A stretch of 64,000 bases of DNA from Panagrolaimus kolymaensis. Lineage: Eukaryota; Nematoda; Chromadorea; Rhabditida; Panagrolaimidae. Each line of letters starts with the position of its first letter. Within the stretch, counting starts at the first letter, position 1. The notes under the pieces were generated by a model. That model did not search any database. It was not told the origin of the DNA and saw only the letters and a list, made by a program, of their open reading frames with translations. The position numbers were made by a program, and so were the translations under genes. Where the stretch lies: NCBI GenBank assembly GCA_028622995.1, contig JAJQJQ010000022.1, forward strand, positions 1,612,001 through 1,676,000, given 5' to 3'. Shown one piece after another: positions 1-12,292 of the stretch.

Positions 1-1126
1 ATGTAGGATAAACGCTAAAAACAAATATGAAAATCACAACGCATATGAGAAAAAGAAAAGAACATACGTTTGTGGCTGCATCATTGATTGCTGATGGATT
101 GCATTGCGATCATACTGTTGCTGGTAAACAGGTTGAGGTGGACCAGCATAACAATGTTGATTGCCTTGTTGAACCGGATGGTGATTTTGTCCTTGTTGTG
201 GAAAAGGTAAACGCTTAACATCATTCCTAACATTTTGGTTTGACTCTGTTGTGTTTAACGATGGCTTATCCGCATACTTTTCAGACTCAACTTCGTCATC
301 ATCTTTTTCTCTGTCATCGACTATTTGTAGCTTGGCATTTTGAACAGACATTTCTGTAAATTAAAAATAATTAAGCTTTGTATAAATTAGGCTAGATTTT
401 ACCTTTATTTTTGATCACTAGCTTTTTTTGTTTTTTATTTTTCTTTGCTTTACTTTTAGAAGCTCTTCCTTTTTGTTTATCCAGTGCACAAGTTTCATCA
501 TCACTCGAAATGCCAGCTGCAATCGTAGATTCGGATTCTTCATCACTCTTATATGATTTTTCTAAAGGGTAGACCTTCAAATCTGGTTTAGAATTTGCAT
601 TTCTTTTGTCTTCCATTAGATCAATGATTTTTTCATGGGAAGGTGAGCTTTTCAAACTATCACTACAATTATCATATTGGGAATTTTCCATATCATCATT
701 GCTTGTAATAACCCAAATATCTGAATCTGTTACTGAACCATTAGTTTTTGATTTTTCATCAATAAAAGGGCGCCAGGAATCGAGTGAGAGTGGCAAGGGA
801 TTAACTGTGATATCGATGCTCGATAAAAGTCGTCGAATTTCCAATAACATTGGTTCAATGCCGTTTGCATCATCTATTTCTTTTATATATTCATCTTCGC
901 ATTTCTCCCGCTTTTCAGGGGTTTCTGCTGTATCGATTGCAGCTTCCAATTGTTGCAAATAACTTGACAATTCTGTACGCAATTCGTTTAACTGAGCTCG
1001 TTCAATAAGTAAGCCTCTAATAATTTTATCATCCATCTTTTTAGATTTCAACAAGATTTCGACTTTGTTCATCCCTTTATGAACAGCATCTTTTCTTAAT
1101 CTAATTTTTCTTTGAAGCACTGACAT
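1..1126 (-). CDS. Partial coiled-coil, Lys-rich and Gln/Pro-rich protein (possible BEL/Pao gag-like N-terminus)
   Basis: Three exons join in frame: 1126-403, 353-68 and 14-1, and the gene runs off the left edge. The introns are 49 and 53 nt, with donors GTAAAA and GTATGT and acceptors TTTACAG and TTTTTAG. The ATG at 1126 directly follows TTTAAAG, a plausible trans-splice acceptor. Residues 1-110 are helical and charged, with spaced leucines and an acidic EKREKCEDEY stretch. An acidic Ser-rich linker follows, then a basic block (KSKAKKNKKQKK) that looks like a nuclear localisation signal. After the first intron the chain becomes Gln/Pro/His-rich. The spacing of the first helices resembles the start of BEL/Pao gag proteins, but no zinc knuckle, protease or RT is in the window, so this is only a resemblance. 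It may equally be a nematode-specific nuclear protein. Confidence 0.6.
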
Positions 1127-1735
1127 CTTTAAATCACCGCAAACAATATTAATTATTTTTATTGAATAATCAAAAAAGAATTACAAATTCAACAAACAAA
1201 TTCTTTCCTTTTTCACAACAATAACAAAATTGAGAGAAAAAAATCGTTTGTCTTTCTTTTCTCTTTATTGGTGCGCTTTTGAATGGTTGTTCGAATGAAA
1301 GCAAATGATTAGCACTTTTTGGCATCATATGATTTTTTTTCTTCCACGCCTTAAAATTCAAACAAGACACACAACATTTGGTGGTGGTGTGAATTTATTT
1401 TGTAAATCAAAAAGTTAAGATCGAGAAAATTACAAAGCAGCCCTTAAAAAAATATGACAGTGGTAAAAAAATTCCTGATTACAGTATTCATTAATTTATT
1501 ATTAGGCGGCATCATAATTTTCTTTTGTAATATTTTTTCATTGAAAACTATAGCCATTTTTTGTTTTTATGGATGCAATATAATTTTCTAGAAAATTTGG
1601 CTTTATTGGAACCGAAACTTAGCAACTCTACTAATAAAAAGAAGATGATAGCAACGGGAGAAGAGAAATGAAGAAAATCAGAACCACAATTGCACATTTT
1701 GAAGCGTAGGAAGAGGAGAACGTGGAAATTCATAG

Positions 1736-2590
1736 ATGCGGAGTTTTCTTATTATTTCTTTAACTTTCTTAACTTTTTGTAATTATCTCGATGCGGTAAG
1801 TTTATCTTTAAACATAAAATTATGATCAATAATCCCTAAGAATTAGATAAAAACCTGACAAATAATAAACTCAAATTTTCATTTTGCAACAGGCTTTCTT
1901 TATTTTTTTAAATAATAAATAATGCTTTCGACCAAAAAAATAAAACTTTTAGAGGCCCTTAACGTCCAAAGCTAATACTTCATCGATTCCTGCCCCTAAA
2001 GCTCCCGTTCCCTTACCATCAAAGGAAGATGATAATCCATTGGCAACTGTTTTAACAGGTTTAGAAAGTAAATAAAAATCAAATAAAAAATGTTTTTTAA
2101 GAGTTAGCGGCAAATAAATCAACTATTAAAACATCCTCTTCCGCACCCATAGCTTTGAACCTAACAACTAATGTTACAGGTTTGCATAGAAATTTGGTTA
2201 TTGCACATAATTTTCAATTTGTTTCACCTTTAAGCACCAGTATCGATCTCAGCGAATAACACGATTAGTACAACAACAACGAGTTCACGAGCAAACACAA
2301 TTTCGACTTCGAAAATTAATCTTTCGTCATTGATTATGGCAACCATGAATGGGACTTCAAATAATGCAAAAAGTTTCTCCACAACAATGGTATCTCCTAC
2401 TTCTACTGGTGGTGGTTCAACATCAACAACAACCGCACCATTCTTTTATGGATTTAGTAAAGTTATATTAACTTTCATGATTTCATTCGCAATCGGACTT
2501 GTTTTGATTTTGATTGGTTTCTATCTCAATCGTATGAAATTACTTAAAATTAGAAATCGGGATCATCAATATAAGCGAAATGATGGATAA
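1736..2590 (+). CDS. Small secreted Ser/Thr-rich single-pass membrane protein
   Basis: Four exons, 1736-1795, 1953-2067, 2102-2179 and 2235-2590, join in frame to 202 aa. Exon 1 is a clean signal peptide (MRSFLIISLTFLTFCNYLDA) ending at a strong GTAAGT donor. Exons 2-4 encode a Pro/Lys-containing segment and then a Ser/Thr/Asn-rich ectodomain with several N-glycosylation sequons and TSTTTT-type runs expected to be O-glycosylated. A hydrophobic segment (about VILTFMISFAIGLVLILIGF) follows near residue 160, with a short basic cytoplasmic tail. The topology is type I, mucin-like. No enzymatic or adhesion domain is recognised. The gene is divergent from the coiled-coil gene at the left edge and convergent with the SXP/RAL-2 gene 129 bp downstream. 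Function unknown; the exon structure is well supported by four in-frame joins. Confidence 0.75.
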
Positions 2591-2719
2591 AGTCGGAAGC
2601 CTAATAAATTAATAAAAGATGCTCGAACTTTTTTAAATCACTATCTTTTTTATAAAACAATAAAATATAAGTCCATTTATTTTTGTAATCTTAATAAAAA
2701 AATTTTTGTAAAACGTTAA

Positions 2720-3269
2720 TTAATATGATCGACTTTGAAGGAATTTTTTAAGTATTTCTTGATGTTTAACTTGATCAGAAATTTCTTTTCGAACATCTTC
2801 TGACATTTCGCTCGTAACTTCATGAAGGCGTTTAACTTTTTGATTTTGTGAAAGAGTTTCAGATTGTTGAATAAAAAGTATTTTAGCAAATGTTTGTTGA
2901 GCTTCGGGGGAAAGTTCAAGCATCATTGCCTGAAATTAATGTACGCTATTTGTTAATTTTTAACCTTGGTTTAAAAAAATCAGAAAAAAATCTTACTTTT
3001 AACTTTTTACTTCTCTCCTTTTCCAATTCCTGCAACTCGTTGATCCAAAGTTGGTAACGCTCTCGCGTTTCTGGTTCTAATGCTTCAAGCAAAGATTGAA
3101 TTTCTTCATTTTGTTGAATGGCATTTAAATGTCGATTTTCATTTAATTGTTGAACAATGGCAGATTGAATTTCACGAATATTTTCATCTTGAGCTTCTAA
3201 GGAAGTTGAAGAAGCAAAAGCTATCATAGAAATCATAAAACAGAAACAAACGATGGGAAAATAAACCAT
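2720..3269 (-). CDS. SXP/RAL-2 family (DUF148) secreted protein
   Basis: Two exons, 3269-2997 and 2929-2720 (phase 0 junction, donor GTAAGA, acceptor TTTCAG), give 160 aa, the usual size for this nematode-only family. Residues 1-20 are a signal peptide (FMISMIAFAS core). The mature part is all-helical and acidic: an amphipathic Gln/Glu-rich segment, an ETRERYQLWINELQELEKER helix, then the family's Ser-Pro-Glu-Ala-type turn (LSPEAQQTFAKI) and an EVTSEMSEDVRKEISD helix. Known members are secreted and some bind divalent cations or lipids; they are best known as antigens of parasitic species but also occur in free-living worms. Its function here is not visible. It is transcribed toward the Ser/Thr-rich gene. 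Confidence 0.82.
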
Positions 3270-6200
3270 TTCAAAGCCAAAAATTAAAAAACAAATTGCT
3301 CCAAGCTTTGGAAAGTTAGAAAAAAAGAGAATCGAAAGTGATTTTTAAAGGCAAGAAAAATTTAGCGATGAATGATTTTTTTGTTGTAGAAAAAACGGTT
3401 TTTATCGTTTTGCGATTGTTTGATCAAGCGTCTCCCTTAAATCTTCTATTTTTTGTGCATTGTGTTAGACAACAAAATTTGTTCAATCAAAAAATAGAAA
3501 ATCTTGAACATAGAAGGAAAATAGAAGAATCGCGTCTATGCTTCTTTTGTTCATGATTACTCAAAAAATAAAATGAGAAGAAGAGGGATAAATCAAAACA
3601 AAAATCATGGGTATTCCACACAATGGAAACATTTGTTTAAAAAAAGTGGGAGAAACCATGAACGATTGTTTGCAAGACCAAGTTTAAAGAATATCTCTGT
3701 TTTTAGTATTTATTTGTATATAAATAAATGTTTCCACTTGTTTGGTTATGATAAAATTAGATAGGAAATGCACCTTTATGATCAAAGCATCAAAGCTTTA
3801 AACAACTTTGAGGAATATTTATTTTTAGATTGAAAATGAAAACAGCGATCAAAAAAAGCATTGAAAATGTGAAGGATCTTAACAAAATGAAACTTTCGCT
3901 GTTATGCAATATTATGTAATTCATGTCAAGGTCAGAAGCAAATTGCGGGTAGTTAGTATGCTTACCATGAATGCAGATTCTTTATTGTGAAAGAAAAAAA
4001 AACGATAAAGTAAAAGGTATTTCAAAATGAAACTTCGAAAAACAACAATTTTTCTCATTTTCTTGTCATGGTTAGCTTTACTTTACCTTACTTTCTTTTT
4101 CTATGGTGATTTGAAAATTTTCTGAAATTTATCTATAAATTTTCGATGAAGAGATTGCATTTAGGGTCAGTTTATGGTTAATGTATTTTAATAAATACTC
4201 CCTATCATCATTCATTCTATCTCTCTTTTTTGCTAATTTTTGTTGTTTCACCAACTAACTATAAACAAGCTTACTCGAATGCAACTTTTTTCGATCAATA
4301 ATATGAATAATTATATACTGTTTTACCTTTTTTGATTCTCTGTTGTTTTTATAAACTAAAACAAAGGCGTTTAAATAAAGAAAATTGTTACCTTTCTATC
4401 TCTTTTTTTCTCTGTATTGCCCTTTTTTAGTTTATATTTAAAATCTTAATTATGACCCTGTCAATTTGTGTAGTCATGAATTTTTCTTCTCCTTTTTTTT
4501 AATTTCCTCAAATACAAACTTCTGTGTGCCATAATAAAGAAATAAAAAATATTTTTAATGTTCATTTTATTGTTTGTCACCAGCCTTTTTTTCTCACAAA
4601 ATAAAACTTTTTTTCTTTAACTAAAAAAAGCGTTCACTTGAGCTTTTGCAACTTCCAAAATTTCAGATGAAAAAAATGTGGAAAGCGGAATAAATTTAAA
4701 ATGGTTCAAAAACTTTTTCTTTCGATTTTAAGGGTTAAAAGCAACAAAAAAGTTTTAAAGCTAGCTTTAAAAATAAAATATATAAAGAAAACAGATTATT
4801 GACCCCACTGCTGCATCGCTGCTGCTGCTTCAACGCCACTATTTTTTTTTTTTTATAAAAGAGTGAGAGTGAAGAAAATTTGTAAACTGTTTATTCTCTA
4901 TCAACTTTCTTCTCTTCTCTTTCCCTCTCATTTTTTTTCTCCTAAAAGTCTCCTTCAGTTTTTCAATATACGAGCAACTGCAATAATAATGAATTAGCCA
5001 CTTTCAAAAAATAGTGAAGATATGAAACTTTTTTGTTTTACCAGATGTTGCAATTATAGCAAAAAATGCAGAAACAATGTCTGTTTCAAGCAACAAAAAA
5101 ATCTAAAATCTATATTGTCGAGTTTTGTAAAAACAAATATTTTTTTACCTTAAAAGGAAATAGCTTTTTTCTTTCTATTTTTATTTTTTTTACAGCCTAA
5201 CCCAATCGAGAGACAACAACGACGAGAACATGTTAGAAGACCGCGTGTCAACGGCGACTACGACAACAACTTCACGGTCATGCGATCTATCTCTATCCCT
5301 TTTGTCACTTATTTTTTTCTTTCTATTTTTTTGCTTGCATTTTTCTAGGACGCACGCACAACTCTCTTTCTTTTTTCTTTCTGCTGCCACTGCCAATGTT
5401 GCTGCTGCTGTTTTTGCTCGCCATCTTCAGTTTGGTAAAAGTGAGGATATTTCTTGCGCTCTTCTGCCAAATGGTTGTGGCAATGGATGGAGATGGTGGC
5501 AAAAGCAGGCAGCAGTGTAAGTAGTAGGTAGTTGTTGTTGTAACAGAAATAAAAAGCAGCAGGAGTGCCACCATCAATTTATTTTTCCATTTTACCAACA
5601 ACAGCATAGCTCCGCCACACCACCACTAGTTTTCCATTATCGCGTGAGCTCTGTTTTTTACCAAAGTAAAAAGAGAAGGTTTTTATTGATAGTTTTTTTA
5701 AACTCTTACATTTTTTTAAAGCTTGGGAGAGTTACCCTTCGCTTTTTTTTCAAGGTAGTTTTGTGTTTTCCGTCAACAAATACACACATATAAAAAAATG
5801 TCGCGTTTTTTTCATAGCTTTTTTTGCACGGGGTTTTCTTGCTTTTTTTAAACCGAATTCGAACGAAGAAGCTAAACCCACAAAAGCGCTAAAAAAAATT
5901 GCGGAAAGACGGAAGACTTTTAAATAGGAGGACAACGAGGCAAAAGCATAAATGGCACACGTGATTTTCAATAATAATAAAAAAGACCCATAATTAAAGT
6001 TTTCTTCTTATTTTCAAAAATAAATTGATTGATTTCGTCGTTGTTGTTTATTGTTTTTCATTTTTTCCTCCTGCTGCCTCCTCCTCTTTTATTTGATATT
6101 GCGCTTTCATAAATCGTTGGCAATTTCCAAATACTTACTTACTTCATTTTATGTGCCATTTTTCGTTTTGCTATGCCAAAAATGTTGTTTGTTGTTTTTG

Positions 6201-6937
6201 AGTTTTTAAAAATCGATTCATTCGTTCTTCTTTTTCTTTCTTACATTCTTTTTTTTTGTTGCTTGCGCCTTTCTCGAAAAACCAAACAACCAAACTCAAT
6301 GTTTTTTTTTCATTCCATCCCTCTTCGTTTCTTTCAGTTAAAAAAAAGTGAAAGAAAGAGTTGAAACACGCGCATTTTTTTTCTCCATCTATTTATTTTT
6401 TGTTGTTGACGGTCTCATTTTCAATAAATTTCACGTGACTTTTTGCTCTTTCATCCACCACCAACAACAAAAATAAAAAACCAATTAACTACATTATTGT
6501 TTTTTGGCTGTTTTCTTGCCTTTAAATGAATTGATTTTGTCCTTTTTTATTTATCATAAGTTTTATTGTTGAAAAAAAAATTAAAGAAGAAGAAAAAAAA
6601 TAAAGATTTTGTTTTAACCTTTTTATTTCTAAGAAAATTTTCTCTCTTTCATTAGAGAAAAAACAGACAGCATGAAACTAGTAGTAGTAGTCATCGTCAT
6701 CTCATTTCGTTATATGCATTGAGCTTTTTTTTGATCGAAAAAAATGTTGTGTAGAGACTTGTTTTATCCCTACATTTTTTTATCTTCAAACTTTGATTTT
6801 TCTTTCAGAAACTTTGAAATAACCTTAAAATCAAACGAAAGACGATAAAAAAATTGAAGCCGTTCACTTTTTCACTTTTCTGCGCATTAAAATTAATTTC
6901 CATCAAGCGCTAATTAAATTATCATCATTATCATCAA
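3270..6937. other. Non-coding interval, AT-rich with CT and CAA/CGA tracts
   Basis: About 3.7 kb with no gene I can support. Long T/A tracts dominate. The segment 4800-5640 is less AT-rich and holds CTG, CAA and GAC triplet runs plus CT tracts, which create several false ORFs on both strands. It probably contains the promoter and 5' region of the PAIP1-like gene that starts at 6938. A short acceptor-led open stretch at 5196-5348 is discussed under findings. Confidence 0.5.
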
Positions 6938-9900
6938 ATGAACGGAGGAGGTTATCAATACGGTTCTGAAGGTTAGTTTTTCTTTATTCTATTGGAAGTT
7001 AATTCTTTATGATAACGAAGGGGAATAAATATGCACTTTTGTTTTTTATTATGGATATAAAGCTATAATCATCGTTCGCTAAATCCTCTCAAGGATAATC
7101 GAACTTTTGTAGTCAACAATTTATTTGGTCGTTGTTTTGAGCTGTTTGTCTTAAAAGAGACTTTTTTGATGTAAAAAAACAAATATTTAAAAAAACTAAT
7201 GTCTTTCAATCAAAACAAAAACGATGGGTGTAAAAATAAATTGCAAAAAGGCAGTAATGTTAACAAAATATTTATATATACTTAAAGGAACAGTCTCACT
7301 TTGGCTTTTTGAAATTTGAAATGCCGGCTTTTGTCCAATTCAGATGCGAGCAGAATGCAAAAGCCTTTGTTTCAATACTTAGAAAATTTTTTCGATTTTT
7401 TTGTTTTTTCTGATGATGAGCATATGTAGTTACTCTTATAAATAGCTTACAACCACTCAGCATATTAAAATAAATTAATATTGTTAGTATTAATGCTACT
7501 AGCCTTCATCATGTACCCGAAATCCTCGAAAAACAAAAAAATCGAAAAATTTTTCTAAGTATTGAAACAAAGGCTTTTGCATTCTGCTCGCATCTGAATT
7601 GGACAAAAGCCGGCATTTCAAATTTCAAAAAGCCAAAGTGAGACTGTTCCTTTAAAAGCTATTTTCATTTTTATTTTGATAATGGTCAACAACTAAAATG
7701 ATTAAGGCCGCAAAAATTATACCTTTCAGGCAAATGAACTTATAAAGATAGTGATGTTTTTCCTAGAGGTTCTCGTTCACGCAAACAAAATGTGTGAAAA
7801 TAAGATAAATATTTATTTGATTTTCTTTTTCGATTGGGCCGGTCAATAAAAATTTAAACCAACTAATTATGAAATCTTATTATTGTTTATTTTTCTCAAA
7901 TGACGATGAATTCTGAAATCGCGCTCATAATATTTCAGAATCATTAAAAATATATATTTACGTTTTTTATATTCATCCTTTAATTTTTTAGGTTATTCGG
8001 CACAACAGCCACAACAACCCCATCCTTCACAAATTCCTAGAAATATGAATACATTTGTAACCAAACCCCATCCATATAATTCATATTATGATGGTGGAAG
8101 TGATTATAATATGTATGGTGGACATGCAATAAATGCATCACCTATGAGACAGCAACAACAACATCAACAAGATATGAATTCATATATTCAACAACAGCAA
8201 CAACAACAACCTTCTCAACAACAACATCAAACTATGCGTCAAAGTACAATGAACCCCAATGCTGCGGTATTTATGCCAAGACAACAATATGATACTCGAA
8301 GTGTTGGTCCACCTAATAATGCTGGTTATAATCCATTTGGATATGGAACTCCATCGGTAAGCGATTACAGAAAATTGAGTTCACAGAGTGTTAGAGTATG
8401 AGCGCAAATGAGATAGTTGGGGATCTAAAATAACTAATTTTTTGACCATTTTGCAAAGTTCTTCCTCAACTTGTTTATGCTGGCTTGCTTCCTTAGCTTT
8501 AACTTTCCGGTTGCAACTTTCTCTATAAAATTTATATAATCCTATTAAACAACCCACACTTTTCTATTCCCCGCATTAATTCTTAGCATTTTTTCGAACT
8601 TTATTTTTTGTAAAAAAGCTTTTCCATTCAACTTTTTTATTTCATTTATTTTTGTTAATTCTGTTTTGGTTAGTTAGAAAGAAAAACTGATTGAATTGAA
8701 TTTGTACTCTCTTAAATAAAAAAGAACATATTTTGTGGTAGGTAACAAAATAACTATGACTGGGATAGTAGTGGCGGCGACGTTCTCTTTTATTTTTTAA
8801 CGTCTTTTGTATGTCCGCCGACTACACACGTTTTGTCTCAAATAATTTTTTTTGCGCTGCTCTGCGGCTACTCTTTTTTTATGAATTCAATTCAACAACA
8901 AAAAACATTGATTTTAGCTTTCATCAAATTTTTTTAAGTTTCTTTTTTATATCGACTTTTTTACTCAAAGGTTTTTGCTCATTGAAATAATTTTAATATT
9001 ATTAAATCACGAGGTTCATAAAATAATAAGCGCATTGTGTTTTGTGGCATAAAAAAGGGAGTTAGTTAGTTGTTTTTACGATTTTTTTGTTTGATGGAGG
9101 AAAAACAATGCAAATATATCCCATTCCTCTTTTGTTAAAAAAATTCAATAGAATTTTTTTTGAGTCAAAAACATAAAGAGTAAAAGCTGCTGTTACTCGC
9201 TTGTTTGAACAGACATTGATTGAAATAATCGACCTTTTGAAAATAAAAATAAAAAGAGGTGAAAAAGGTTTCAAACAAAAACGCGTGTCATTTTTCGTTA
9301 TTCTTTTTTGTTGTTTTTGTATAGAGGCTTGGGATTATATTTTTTTGATTAGGATACATAGGAGTTTGCTTTAACTTATGTAATATAATAATTATCTGAT
9401 TTTTAGCATCGACAGATTCCCCAACAACAACAACAACTCCCACAATCTCAACAACAACAATTACCATATAGTAATCGTCCAACAACCAATTTTCTTGGTT
9501 ATCCACAATCAAGAAATACGCCACAGGATTACGCTACAATTACAGCTAATTATATTCCCCAACAGCAGCAACAACAACAACCTCAACGTATTCCTCCACC
9601 TCAAATGCAACAGCAACAACAATCTCAACAACCACAACAACAATCTCATCAAATCCAACAACAACAAGATCCATTGTCAAATTTAAGAATGACTTTAGCC
9701 GAGCAAAAACAACAAACTGAAGAGGAAATCAAGCGACAACAACGAGATCAAGAAGAATATGCTTCAAGATTTTTAGCTGCAGTACAAGAACGAGTTTCAG
9801 CTCAACCTCGACCCTTATCCGCTTCTTCCGCTATTCCTAATAATATTTCCAATGGAGTTGCAAATGGACCAATTAATGGTTCATCATTACAAAATCTTCC

Positions 9901-11165
9901 ATCAACCCTTCAACAAGATCAAGGAAATGGTGGATATTTTGATCAAGATTTAAATACATATGATTTTGAAGCTCAACATAATTCAAATCCACCATTCCAA
10001 CTTTCTCATGATTTACATGAAAAAATTGAATCATTAGCTAATAAGCTTGTATTATTTGAAGTAAGTTTTAATTATATATTGTTTTCACGGATTTAAACAA
10101 AGCATTTTTTTAGATTCAAATCGGATTAGAACAAATTTTAGCTGAACCTAGCGAATTTGATGCTTGGATTGTTGCTATTCGTGATCGCTTGGCTGCAAAA
10201 GATGTAACCCCAGAAGATTTAGAAGTTGCTGCTTGGCTTGTTATTGAAATGGTTTGTTTTTTCTAAACCTTTGATTTTTCGATCTAACTAAAACTATTTT
10301 TCAGGGAACACATAGCGAAGGCTCCCAATATAATTTTGCTCGAGTTTGCACATATCTTTATGAACGACTTCCATCATTTAAAGATCATTTAATTTTCCAA
10401 ATGCAAGAATTCCATAATTATCGAACTCAATTATCAATTGAAAATTTCCAAAATTTGCTTGTATTCACCGCCGAATTATATGAGCAAGCTTTTGCACCCG
10501 TAGGAATTCGAAATCATCCACTTCCCACTCAATTATATGATGAATTATGTGATATACTTAAAATTGAACCAATGCATGATGCAATTGTTAAAAAAATTGT
10601 TTCAACCTTAAAACTTTGTGGACGCCATCTTGAAACTGATGTTGGAAAAGATATGATGGATGAATTATTTAATAAACTCGGTTCATTTTGTTCGGATGAA
10701 GGTCGGCCTAAAGGTTTGAGTGATACCGGTGCTGGAAATATTACTAATTTAATGATGTATCGAACATCTGGTTGGGGTGGAGCTACTGATAATTCATCCA
10801 CATCTGCACCCATTCGATTTGCACCAGAAAATTCAAACCCCATGGAATTAACTGATGAAGAAATCCGTTTTCTTGAATCTAATGGTGCTATGGAAGGTAG
10901 CTCATTTCATAGTGGTAAGTTTTTTAGTTGCAAAAAAGAAATCTCAAATATATATATATTCCAAATATTTTTAGGTGCATCAAGTAATGATATTTATGAT
11001 GCAGAAATTCTCGAAGATTACGAGAAATTCTTACGTGAACATGCAGAAGCTACAGCCATTTCAGCTGCTGAAAAGGCTTTAGAACGTTTATCCATGGATG
11101 AAGAATATCATGATGATCAAGAACACCGTGAGGATAATGCAACCCCAACACCCTCTAAGTCATAG
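6938..11165 (+). CDS. PAIP1: PAIP1-like poly(A)-binding-protein-interacting protein (PAM2 + MIF4G)
   Basis: Six exons join in frame to 676 aa: 6938-6971, 7992-8395, 9407-10060, 10114-10251, 10305-10914 and 10975-11165. Residues 1-95 are Gln/Tyr/Gly-rich. A PAM2 motif (STMNPNAAVFMP, about 96-107) matches the known ligand of the PABP MLLE domain. A long Gln-rich low-complexity region follows, then an MIF4G helical domain from about residue 345 to 570 (FEIQIGLEQIL, AAWLVIEMGTHSEGSQ, KLCGRHLETDVGKDMMDELF). The C-terminus is acidic, with ELTDEEIRFLE and a final charged tail. PAM2 plus MIF4G defines the PAIP1 class, which links poly(A)-binding protein to the eIF4 machinery in cytoplasmic mRNA. Intron 1 (1,020 nt) carries a foldback element. 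Exon 2 has two in-frame donors, 8356 (GTAAGC) and 8395 (GTATGA), differing by 13 codons. The start is the only ATG giving an open exon 1. Confidence 0.88.
7282..7655. mobile_element. TTAA-flanked foldback MITE in PAIP1 intron 1
   Basis: A 374-bp inverted repeat. The left arm (about 7282-7407) starts TTAAAGGAACAGTCTCAC and the right arm (about 7530-7655) ends with its exact reverse complement. The arms look near-identical for about 125 bp, including ATGCCGGCTTTTGTCC and its mirror. The loop of about 120 bp has no ORF. TTAA at both tips would fit a TTAA target duplication as used by piggyBac-like elements, but the terminal bases do not settle the superfamily. It sits wholly inside an intron and leaves both splice sites intact. 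Confidence 0.8.
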
Positions 11166-11343
11166 TTTTTTTTATTATTCTTCGACGTTTCAAAACAAAA
11201 AAAAAATTGATGGAGATTTGTGTTTGTTTTCTTTGATATCTTGTATTTTATTTTATTTTCCTTTTTTGCCCTTGAATAAAATCATAAAAACTCAAAACAT
11301 TTTTTGACATTTGAGAAAAGAACATAAGCAACAAGATATATTT

Positions 11344-12113
11344 TTATTGTAAATAATTATGATAAAGAGTTTCTGTCTTTGATTCAAGATAAAGGCGACC
11401 ATTTGGGCTCATGATATGTTCTTTTTCAAACATTTTTATGTCCGCTAAAGGAATATTTTCGTTAATCAAATTTAGTCTGAATATCGATATTTTTTGTTTT
11501 CTCTTTACAGCAATCAATGAAGCCAACGATGAAATTCCTGGTTGCCAAGAAGCACTGAAAATAAATTCAACATGTATCGTTTTAGATGAAAAATTTTAAC
11601 TTACGCAAGTTCAATATTTAATGGCAATTTTTCCATGACAAAGACAGCTACATTTATATTTGGAACAGTTTTAATATTGACGACATCAATAGTTTTTATA
11701 TTTGGAACCAAAAGTTTTTCAAGATCATCAACATAAATAACTGATCCAGTCAAAGATAAACGAAACACAGTTGAAATATTCATTTTTGGAATCAAAGTTT
11801 TATACCAACTTTTTAACCCGCAATCGACTACAAACCACTCTTTCACAACAAAATCGTTTTCAAGAAGTTTGTGATAAGGATTTAACATAGCTGAAATACC
11901 ATAATCATAACACTTGTAACCTTCAAAATATCTAGACCATTTTATATGCAAATATGAAAATTCGAGTTTAAATCCTTTCTTCGTTAATTGACAAAATTCT
12001 TTAGAGCATTGAGCGAGTTTAATTTTAGTAATAATCGATGAGTTTTTTGTCAAACTATTTTTAAACGAGAATGGTAATGCAAAGCCTTTGCAAGCGAATC
12101 GTTTTTCAGCCAT
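11344..12113 (-). CDS. F-box-like nematode family protein, paralogue A
   Basis: Two exons, 12113-11605 and 11554-11344 (donor GTAAGT, acceptor TTTTCAG, phase 2), give 239 aa. The start MAEKRF is chosen over an ATG 26 codons upstream because the paralogue at 54902 starts at the same point (MAETLC). The N-terminus (FALPFSFKN, then QCSKEFCQLTKKGFK) has the hydrophobic-then-CSKEF layout of divergent nematode F-box motifs. The rest alternates short beta/LRR-like segments (VDDLEKLLVPNIKTIDVVNI). Such proteins usually present substrates to SCF ubiquitin ligases, but F-box identity here is inferred, not demonstrated. It converges on the PAIP1-like gene, leaving 178 bp. Intron position and phase match paralogue B. 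Confidence 0.72.
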
Positions 12114-12292
12114 TGCAACCAAGTCTAATAAACTTGAGAAGAAGAAAAGAGTATTTTGGTTATTTTTCATGCTCAAATCGATAACAAACACTCACTCTCT
12201 CCTCCTCTTTTGCTAAACTAAAACAATAAACTCATTTATTAAACTTCAATTTTTCAAATAATTTGGTTTCACTGACAAAAAAAGCTTCATAC

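Noticed and set aside
5190..5607. Overlapping ORFs on both strands with Ser/Thr/Leu runs
   Set aside because: They follow CT and CAA triplet tracts; only the short acceptor-led frame was kept as a weak finding.
11098..11165. Alternative GTGAGG donor near the PAIP1-like stop codon leading to the exon-like piece at 13839
   Set aside because: The joined frame meets a stop after a few codons; the simple terminal exon is sufficient.
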